From: an uncultured bacterium
GTDB taxonomy: Bacteria > Actinomycetota > Coriobacteriia > Coriobacteriales > Eggerthellaceae
Assembly: GCA_947649215.1 (NCBI GenBank)
Contig: CANSQW010000041.1
Coordinates: 1-8,270 of the forward strand
Direction of reading: 5' to 3'
Length of the DNA: 8,270 nt
Shown: positions 1 through 5,153 of the stretch, in pieces
How the letters are laid out: every line of letters starts with the position of its first letter
Numbering within the stretch: the stretch's first letter is position 1
Translations under genes and position numbers: made by a program
Notes under the pieces: generated by a model
Told to the model about the DNA's origin: nothing
The model's input: the letters and a program-made list of their open reading frames with translations, nothing else
Databases searched by the model: none

Positions 1-49
1 ACGCGATTCGCCTTAGTCTCGTGGGCTCGGAGATGTGTATAAGAGACAG
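1..49 (+). other. Unremoved Illumina Nextera i7 adapter (technical sequence)
   Basis: Bases 31-49 are the 19-base Tn5 mosaic end (AGATGTGTATAAGAGACAG) and bases 16-30 are the Nextera read-2 segment GTCTCGTGGGCTCGG. Bases 8-15, TCGCCTTA, equal the primer form of Nextera index N701. Bases 1-7 match the end of the P7 arm with one mismatch at base 4. The order P7 end, index, read-2 segment, mosaic end is exactly that of a library adapter, so this is not genomic. Genome begins at about base 50. Confidence 0.97.
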
Positions 50-130
50 CACGCTGCCGCCCGCAGGCGAACGTTAGGGACATCACCCGCCGCCCCCCAC
101 GCACTAGCCGCCTCGGGGGCGCCCCCACAC

Positions 131-171
131 GCACGAGGGCCCCGCGCCGTCACGACGCGGGGCCCTCGTGC
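131..171 (-). terminator. Perfect 16-bp hairpin, likely terminator of the small Cys-cluster gene
   Basis: The arms 131-146 and 156-171 are exact reverse complements (16 bp, almost all G:C) around a 9-base loop. The hairpin starts 15 bases beyond the stop codon of the minus-strand gene at 187-552. No T-tract follows on either strand, as is common for terminators in high-GC actinobacteria. Its placement supports a role for minus-strand transcripts, but the symmetric stem could also stop transcription from the left. Confidence 0.7.
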
Positions 172-186
172 TGCGCTGGGCCGCGG

Positions 187-552
187 CTACAGCTCGACGC
201 GCCCGAACTTGGCGAGCACCTCGGTGGCGGCGGTGCAGGCGTCGCAGTCGCACCACTTGGCGCCCTGCTCCTTGCGCTGCCGCTGCGCCGCCAGGATCTG
301 GGCGGCCGCCTCTTCGCCGAAGACCTCCTTCGCGGGGCCCTCGGCAAAGGCGATGACGCCGTCGATGGTGGTGGGACGCCCCTCTAGGACGTCGAGGAGC
401 TGCTCGGTCGCCTCGTCGGCGACGGCCTCTCCTCCCTCCGCCACGGCCTGCTGCCACGCGAGCGCCGCGTCCTTGGTCACCTGCGTGCTCGCCCCCGACT
501 CCGAAAGGATCGCGACGCGCTCCGCGACGTAGTCCATCGTCTCCTTCTCCAT
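187..552 (-). CDS. Small acidic protein with C-terminal WCDCDAC cysteine cluster, function unknown
   Basis: This is a 121-residue protein that I do not recognise as a named family. The start at 552 is chosen because GAGGAGG sits 5 bases upstream; a longer in-frame reading to 633 would place the ribosome site inside the gene. The sequence is soluble, acidic and mostly helical in character, with no signal peptide or membrane segment. The notable feature is near the C-terminus: W100-C101-D102-C103-D104-A105-C106, three closely spaced cysteines between acidic residues, which could bind a metal such as zinc or be redox active. That role is inference. The gene follows the Trk operon on the same strand, but a good promoter (589-617) and a terminator hairpin (131-171) suggest it is transcribed alone. 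The ordinary ribosome site, composition and flanking signals make a real gene likely. Confidence 0.82.
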   Translation of the reverse strand: MEKETMDYVAERVAILSESGASTQVTKDAALAWQQAVAEGGEAVADEATEQLLDVLEGRPTTIDGVIAFAEGPAKEVFGEEAAAQILAAQRQRKEQGAKWCDCDACTAATEVLAKFGRVEL

Positions 553-588
553 GGATGCCTCCTCAGACGGCTCGTGACTTACGCGAGC

Positions 589-617
589 ATCATAGGGCAA
601 CGCCAGCACGCCCGCAA
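589..617 (-). promoter_or_regulatory. Sigma-70-type promoter for the small Cys-cluster gene
   Basis: Read on the minus strand there is a -35 TTGCGG (612-617), a 17-base spacer and a -10 TATGAT (589-594, five of six consensus bases). Transcription would begin around 582, giving a leader of about 30 bases that includes the GAGGAGG ribosome site of the gene starting at 552. Spacing and position are ideal. The -35 is only half consensus. Confidence 0.55.
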
Positions 618-648
618 TGCACCGCAGCGGCACGGCACCAATAGGACG

Positions 649-1446
649 CTACGCCCCCGCCTCTTCCGGCCCCGCCACGCCGCGGTTGCGCTCTACGGCC
701 AGCTGAGTCTGCGCCAGCACGAAGGAGATGAGCGAGAGGTCTGCCTGGTCCAGGTCGGCCCGGGAGCAGTCGATGGCCACCACGCCCAAGGAGCGCCCCC
801 GCATGCCGAAGGGCAGGAACTTCTCCGTCCCGCCCCGATAGCCCAGCTCGCCGCAGCCCGTGGGGCAGTGCTGCTCGTAGCAGTCGAGGGCGGCCTCACC
901 GCGCTCAGGATCGGGCGCGCCCAGGATTATCTCCACCGGGCGCCCCAGAGACGCCGCGAGGAACTCCTGGGCCGCCTGACACGCCTCCTCGGCGGTGACG
1001 CTGTCCACCAGCTCGGCCCCGAGCCGATTGACCCGGCGCAACGCGACGGCAGTCCGCTCGGCAGCGGACACCTGGTGCCGCATGCGATGGGTGACCACGC
1101 CCATGATGAGCGCCACCACCAGAAAGATGACGAGCGCCACGACATCGGTGTGGTTGAACACCTTCAGATGGTAGAGCGGCTCGGTGAACAGGTAGTCGTA
1201 GGACACCAGGTAGCCCAGCCCCAGCGCTGCGCCCCACACCCCGGAGTCGGATTCCAGGCTGGCGATGAGAATCCCCAGGACAAACACGGGAAACACCGCC
1301 AGGGGGCTGACGGCCATGAGGGAGAACCCCCACACCGCCGCCATCCCCGCACCGTAGAGCAGCACGATGATGCTGACGTCACGGACCAGAAGCCGACCCC
1401 GGCACCGCCAGCCCCGCCGCATCCGCAGCTGCGCGCTATCGCCCAT
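649..1446 (-). CDS. DUF4118 membrane protein with GAF-like domain: KdpD sensor core without kinase
   Basis: This 265-residue protein has four membrane segments (about residues 22-45, 47-64, 68-83 and 100-120), then a cytoplasmic domain (about 130-253). The stretch around residues 82-124 (SYDYLFTEP, then the last helix, ending THRMRHQ) is the hallmark of the DUF4118 transmembrane sensor of KdpD, the K+/turgor histidine kinase. The following part resembles the KdpD GAF-like domain and stops at QLAVERNR, just where KdpD enters its histidine kinase. The N-terminal KdpD/Usp domains, the phospho-accepting His and the ATP-binding domain are all absent. The ATG at 1446 is preferred over the GTG at 1455 because AGGAGG lies 8 bases before it. 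It overlaps the trkH end by 11 bases, so it is co-translated with the K+ channel. A role as sensor or modulator of K+ uptake is inferred from domain and context. Confidence 0.85.
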   Translation of the reverse strand: MGDSAQLRMRRGWRCRGRLLVRDVSIIVLLYGAGMAAVWGFSLMAVSPLAVFPVFVLGILIASLESDSGVWGAALGLGYLVSYDYLFTEPLYHLKVFNHTDVVALVIFLVVALIMGVVTHRMRHQVSAAERTAVALRRVNRLGAELVDSVTAEEACQAAQEFLAASLGRPVEIILGAPDPERGEAALDCYEQHCPTGCGELGYRGGTEKFLPFGMRGRSLGVVAIDCSRADLDQADLSLISFVLAQTQLAVERNRGVAGPEEAGA

Positions 1447-2980
1447 GGCGAACACCTCCTAGGAGAAACGACAGCAGGGCGCCCGCCCCCATGAACAGGG
1501 GGATGATCTCCAAGCGCCCCAGCAGCATGCCCACCGCTCCGATGACGAGCGGCACGGGCCCCGACTCCGGCCCGAGAAACCCCGTCCCCACCCCCGTGTT
1601 GCCCAGGCAGGACGCGAAGTCGAACGCCGCCTCCTGCAACGTGGCGCCGCAGAGGATGAACGAGAACGTCCCCGCCATGAACACCAGCAGGTAGAGGGCC
1701 ACGAAGGCCTGGGCCTCGGACACGTCCTCGGCAGTGAGCGCCGTTCGCTTGCCGAAGCGGTTGATCTTGACGCTGGTGATGTGTCGTCTGCTCCCATAGC
1801 GGCTGCGAAGCGTCTGCCCCAGCCCCAAGGCGGCAACGGCGACGCGGTAGATCTTGATGCCGCCCGAGGTGGACCGCGCCTCGGCGCCGCTGAACATCAG
1901 GAGCAGGAACAGAAACAGCAGCGCCGGCCCCATGGCGGCGAAGGAGGACACCGTCTGAAACCCCGTGGAGGTAAGCACCGACACCACCTGGAACAGCCCG
2001 TCGCGCAGGGCGTCGACCGGCCCGTCGCTGATGCCCCGAGCCCCGAACAGCGCGGCCACCGCCAGGGAGAACACAACGATGACGCCGAAGTACAGCGGCG
2101 TCTCGATATGGGTGAGAAACGCCTTGACCTTACCCCTGATCAGCAGAAACAGCAGAAGGAAGTTCATGCCGCCAGCTAGCATGAGGACGATGGTGATAAG
2201 CTCGATGGCGGGACTCTGCCAGAAGGCGAGGCTCTCAGGATGGGTGGCGAACCCAGCCGTGGATACCGCGCACATGGAGATGTTGACGGCATCGAAGGGC
2301 GCCATGCCCGCGACGACGTAGGCCACGGCGCCCACGGCGATGAGGCCGGTGTAGATGAGCAGGATGAGCCGGGCGGTCTTCGCCGAGCTCGGCAGGAGCC
2401 GGTCGGTGTGGCCCTCGGCGTTGTAAACGCCCAGACCGCCCGTCCGCGTGACCACGCAGGTGAGGACGAGCACCAGCCCGACGCCGCCGAGGTAGCAGAT
2501 GAGGCTGCGGTGAAACAGGAACATGGCTGGGCACGTCGCCACGTCCACCACGCTCAGGCCGGTGGTGGTGAGCCCGCTCGTGGCCTCGAAGAGGGCCTGG
2601 ACGGGGGTGAGCAGACCAGCCGCCACGAAGGGCGCGGCGTAGGCCACCACCGCGAGCGCCCAGATCAGCAGCGTGCAGACCGCTGCCTGACGCCGGGAGA
2701 GCGGAAGGGCGCGCCCCGGCAGGGAGCTGGCGAAGCGCAGGAGGTATCCCAGAGCCATGGCAGCGAGGCTCGGGAAGATGAAGCAGGGCGCCAGAGACGC
2801 CTCGTCAGGGTAAAGCCACAGGACGGCCAGAGGCGCGAAGCCGGCCAGGCCGATGAACAGCAAGGCCGTGCCGACGTAGCGAGCCACCGGCGAGAGGGCG
2901 CGCGACCCTCCGCCCGAGGGAAGGCCGAGGGGCAGGGACGCGGGATAATCAGCGGGAGTGCGAGCCGCCATGGCCGTCAC
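1436..2980 (-). CDS. trkH: TrkH-family potassium uptake channel subunit
   Basis: This is the membrane pore of a Trk K+ uptake system, 514 residues, close to the usual family length (about 480). All four pore loops with selectivity-filter glycines are visible: TTTGLS at 138-143, STAGF at 240-244, TSTGF at 337-341 and NTGVG at 461-465. Other family marks are GGLGV at 181-185, STSGGIK at 370-376 and the C-terminal GRLEIIPLF at 488-496. Many hydrophobic helices fit the fourfold membrane-pore-membrane design. The start is probably the GTG at 2980: GGGAG (2990-2994) lies 9 bases upstream and GTGA overlaps the stop of the preceding TrkA-like gene by 4 bases. The ATG at 2971 is the alternative, and longer in-frame extension to 3202 only reads through the upstream gene. 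It sits between its presumed gating subunits and a KdpD-like sensor. Confidence 0.94.
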   Translation of the reverse strand: MTAMAARTPADYPASLPLGLPSGGGSRALSPVARYVGTALLFIGLAGFAPLAVLWLYPDEASLAPCFIFPSLAAMALGYLLRFASSLPGRALPLSRRQAAVCTLLIWALAVVAYAAPFVAAGLLTPVQALFEATSGLTTTGLSVVDVATCPAMFLFHRSLICYLGGVGLVLVLTCVVTRTGGLGVYNAEGHTDRLLPSSAKTARLILLIYTGLIAVGAVAYVVAGMAPFDAVNISMCAVSTAGFATHPESLAFWQSPAIELITIVLMLAGGMNFLLLFLLIRGKVKAFLTHIETPLYFGVIVVFSLAVAALFGARGISDGPVDALRDGLFQVVSVLTSTGFQTVSSFAAMGPALLFLFLLLMFSGAEARSTSGGIKIYRVAVAALGLGQTLRSRYGSRRHITSVKINRFGKRTALTAEDVSEAQAFVALYLLVFMAGTFSFILCGATLQEAAFDFASCLGNTGVGTGFLGPESGPVPLVIGAVGMLLGRLEIIPLFMGAGALLSFLLGGVRHGR

Positions 2981-3489
2981 GCCCGGTCTCTCCCAAGCAG
3001 ATGCCACGAGCCGAGCAGCGCCCGGCCCTCGCCGAGGTCGGTGCGGGGCCCGCCGTCGCCGGAGATGCCGGGCGTGCCGTCGCCAGCCGCCTCGACCAGC
3101 GCGTCGCGGATGCCCTGGGCGAGCGTGGCGGTGCCGCTGATGGCGGCCGTCACGCCCAGCTGGCGGAACACCCGCACGTTCTCCGGATTCGCCACGATGC
3201 ACAGCTGACGCCGGATTCCCAGGAACCGCCTGGCCACCTGGCAGATGGCCAGGTTGTCGGCGTCGCAGCTGGTAAGGGCCACCACCACGTCGAACCCCGC
3301 GACGCCGGCGTCCTCCAAGACCGACCGGCTCGTGCCATCGCCCCAGACCACCTCGTTGTCATGGCGGCTCGACAGGTACTCGCAGAAGCTGCGATCGCTG
3401 TTGATGGCCACGATCTCGTCGGTCAGGTCGGCCAGGGCGCCCATGAGGAAGTCGGCGCGGGAGCGCCCGCCGACGATGACGGCCCTCAT
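2977..3489 (-). CDS. TrkA-like single RCK-domain protein with degenerate nucleotide motif
   Basis: This is a 170-residue regulatory subunit of the adjacent TrkH channel. A Rossmann-type TrkA-N (RCK) domain spans about residues 1-125: a first strand with the GG turn (AVIVGG, 3-8), GDGT at 50-53, and the typical block FDVVVALTSCDADNL at 66-80 followed by a helix. The canonical GxGxxG loop is eroded to GGRSRADF (7-14), so dinucleotide binding may be weak or lost. No TrkA-C domain is present. The last 40 or so residues are Gly/Asp/Arg-rich and probably disordered. The ATG at 3489 overlaps the upstream stop as ATGA and has a GGAGGAGG-type ribosome site. Full TrkA or KtrA subunits are about 220 residues, or 458 in the duplicated E. 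coli TrkA. It probably pairs with the product of 3486-3917. Confidence 0.85.
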   Translation of the reverse strand: MRAVIVGGRSRADFLMGALADLTDEIVAINSDRSFCEYLSSRHDNEVVWGDGTSRSVLEDAGVAGFDVVVALTSCDADNLAICQVARRFLGIRRQLCIVANPENVRVFRQLGVTAAISGTATLAQGIRDALVEAAGDGTPGISGDGGPRTDLGEGRALLGSWHLLGRDRA

Positions 3490-3917
3490 CGCTCCTCCTC
3501 CGCCCGCGGCAGGCCGGTGATCCGGAAGAACTCCTCCTCGCAGAGGCGATGGGGGCAGATGGGGTCGATGCCCATCTGCTCGAGGATCTCCGCCAGGGAG
3601 CTGTCGTCCACGACGGGCAGCACCTGGCGCACCCCGAGCACCTCGCTGGCCAGCTCGGCCACGAGCAGGTTGACGGTATCGCGGTCCGTGGCCGCCACGA
3701 GGTGCGTGGCGCGCTCGGCGCCGCACTCTCGCAAGAGGAGCGCGCTGCCCCCGTCGCCGGTGACGGTCTCGCCGTCGAAGTCGTCGCCCAGCCGGTCGAA
3801 GGCGTCCTCGCGCATGTCCACCACGGTGACGTCGCAGCCGGCGGCGGACAGCGACCGGGCCACCGCCGCCCCGAAGGGGCTGCACCCCACTACTATGATT
3901 CGAGCTTTCCTAGCCAT
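3486..3917 (-). CDS. TrkA-like single RCK-domain protein, NAD-binding half
   Basis: This 143-residue cytoplasmic gating subunit is the first gene of the Trk operon. It is a bare TrkA-N domain: IIVVGCSPFG at residues 7-16 (GxSxxG, a mild variant of GxGxxG), acidic D34 at the end of the second strand (VVD) that normally holds the nucleotide ribose, GDGG at 54-57, and THLVAATDRDTVNLL at 71-85. It lacks the TrkA-C ligand domain seen in most RCK proteins of about 220 residues. The ATG at 3917 is chosen because AAGGAG lies about 9 bases upstream; a GTG at 3938 lies before that site. It overlaps the next RCK gene by 4 bases (ATGA). The 122-base gap upstream has no promoter I would defend, so it may have its own weak promoter or read through from the MarR gene. 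Confidence 0.88.
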   Translation of the reverse strand: MARKARIIVVGCSPFGAAVARSLSAAGCDVTVVDMREDAFDRLGDDFDGETVTGDGGSALLLRECGAERATHLVAATDRDTVNLLVAELASEVLGVRQVLPVVDDSSLAEILEQMGIDPICPHRLCEEEFFRITGLPRAEEER

Positions 3918-4039
3918 GACCTGCGTCTCCTTCAGCACAATCGCACTGAGGACAGACTAGTGGTTCGAGCGCGCGAGCCCGGCAACGGATACGCGACTGT
4001 TTCCTAGCGCGCCGGCCCCGCGCGGGACGGCCAGGGCGG

Positions 4040-4975
4040 CTAGGCGAAGACGGAGGCTCCGCGCTCGCGGGCCACCACCTCGCGGGCGGCCTGCAGGTGC
4101 AGCTGCACGGCGGCCTCGTCGCTGCGGCAGGTCTCCAAAAGCGCGTCATAGACGATGGGGGCCAGCTCCTCCACCAGCTCATAGCCCTGGTCAGTGAGGG
4201 CCAAAGCCTTGGTGCGGCGGTTTTCGGCGTTGCGCTCCTTCGAGACGAGGCCCCGCTCCTCGAGGGCCTTGAGGGGCGCGGTCACGTCGCTGCTCCTCAG
4301 GAACAGGTAGGACGCCACCTGGGACGCGGTGGCGCCGGGCCCGAGGATGCGCAGGGCGGCCAGCACGCGGAACTGCGAGGTCTTCAGGCCGTAACCGGCG
4401 AGCTTGGCCGCGGTGAGGGTACGCGAGATCATCACCGCGTCGAAGAAGGCGGTGTCCAGCCGGAAGCTCCCGTTCTCGATGCGCGAGGCGTGGTGGAGCG
4501 CCGCCGCGTTCGCGGAGCTGTCGAGGGCCACCTTGAGCTGCTCGGGGGTGAGGTTGCGCCAGTAGCTGCGCAGAAACGCGGCCACGGGGCCGTCGGCCCG
4601 GCCTATCTCGTCTGCGCCGGCCGGGGTGAGCGCCAACGACACCACGCGCATGTCATCCGGATCCTCGACGCGCGCCACCAGGCGCTCCTCCACCAGCCGG
4701 GGCACCGCAGCCGATATGGTGCTCGCGCAGACGCGGAGGTTCTCGGCCAGGTCGGTGGTGCGCAGCACGCGGCCCTTCGCCCCCAGGAGGCGCAGCAGCA
4801 TGCGGTACTGCAGCGTCGTGAGCGCGCACTGGTCGGCGAGCACCTGGCTGATGGAGCGGAACAGCAGGTTCATCACCGTCAGGTAGTCCGACTCCCCCTC
4901 CAGCGCGGCGAAGTGCCCCGGATCCGACCGATCCTCCAGCCGACGCCGGTGCGCATCTGGCCTCCTGGCTCCCAT
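4040..4975 (-). CDS. Tandem two-domain MarR-family transcriptional regulator
   Basis: This 311-residue protein is about twice the usual MarR length (about 140-160) and holds two winged-helix units. Domain 1 (about 33-150) has the recognition part LAENLRVCASTISAAVPRL (76-94) and a wing DPDDMRVVSLALTPAG (105-120). Domain 2 (about 175-305) has VASYLFLRSSDVTAPLKAL (220-238) and a wing NAENRRTKALALTDQG (249-264). The two domains are diverged, so one chain could mimic a MarR dimer or bind an asymmetric site. The ATG at 4975 is chosen for the GAGGGGG 5 bases upstream; the GTG at 5002 has no ribosome site. The gene is divergent from the molybdoenzyme operon with a shared 178-base promoter region, so it most likely controls that operon and itself. 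The ligand is unknown; MarR proteins often sense phenolic or other aromatic compounds. Confidence 0.9.
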   Translation of the reverse strand: MGARRPDAHRRRLEDRSDPGHFAALEGESDYLTVMNLLFRSISQVLADQCALTTLQYRMLLRLLGAKGRVLRTTDLAENLRVCASTISAAVPRLVEERLVARVEDPDDMRVVSLALTPAGADEIGRADGPVAAFLRSYWRNLTPEQLKVALDSSANAAALHHASRIENGSFRLDTAFFDAVMISRTLTAAKLAGYGLKTSQFRVLAALRILGPGATASQVASYLFLRSSDVTAPLKALEERGLVSKERNAENRRTKALALTDQGYELVEELAPIVYDALLETCRSDEAAVQLHLQAAREVVARERGASVFA

Positions 4976-5017
4976 CGCTTCCCCCTCGCGATCCGTTCTC
5001 ACCCAGTTATTTCAATC

Positions 5018-5046
5018 ACAATATTATCAATTAGTCACATTGTCAA
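5018..5046 (-). promoter_or_regulatory. Promoter of the tandem MarR gene inside an AT-rich island
   Basis: On the minus strand there is a perfect -35 TTGACA (5041-5046), a 17-base spacer and a -10 TATTGT (5018-5023). The start site would be near 5011, giving a leader of about 35 bases to the ATG at 4975. The whole stretch 5005-5046 is strikingly AT-rich for this DNA. Two copies of TGTGA in the same orientation (5016-5020 and 5035-5039) overlap the -10 and abut the -35, which makes them candidate operator half-sites. Confidence 0.65.
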
Positions 5047-5056
5047 CGAAGGATGC

Positions 5057-5084
5057 TTTACGGGGAAGGGGGCGCGACTATGCT
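5057..5084 (+). promoter_or_regulatory. Candidate promoter of the molybdoenzyme operon
   Basis: On the plus strand TTTACG (5057-5062, four of six -35 bases), a 16-base spacer and TATGCT (5079-5084, four of six -10 bases) would start transcription near 5091, with a leader of about 63 bases. The leader holds a small possible hairpin (5097-5102 with 5115-5120). The weak consensus would suit a promoter needing an activator or relief from repression. An alternative -10, TATTAT at 5022-5027, has no convincing -35. Confidence 0.35.
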
Positions 5085-5153
5085 AAAAGACGGTGCCCTC
5101 GGCGCCTGACGAGCCCGAGGACGCGGCAGCCTACCTATCGAGAGGAGTTGCAC

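Noticed and set aside
574..1494. Open frame of 306 codons on the plus strand opposite the DUF4118 gene
   Set aside because: His/Gln/Arg-rich translation, no ribosome site, and fully overlapped by a well-supported membrane protein on the other strand.
2981..3202. Upstream extension of trkH
   Set aside because: The extra 74 residues are Arg/His-rich shadow of the RCK gene in another frame; the GTGA overlap at 2980 gives a normal start.
3918..4039. Promoter for the Trk operon between the MarR gene and the first trkA-like gene
   Set aside because: TTGCCG on the minus strand has no acceptable -10 at 16-18 bases, so I do not list one.
5016..5046. CRP/FNR-type binding site in the divergent promoter
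   Set aside because: The TGTGA copies are in direct, not inverted, orientation, and the TTGAT half lacks a matching ATCAA at the right spacing.
5040..5153. In-frame extension of the molybdoenzyme with an RR-containing N-terminus that might be a Tat signal
   Set aside because: It would start at a TTG inside the promoter region, has no hydrophobic segment after the arginines, and lies before the clear ribosome site at 5141-5147.
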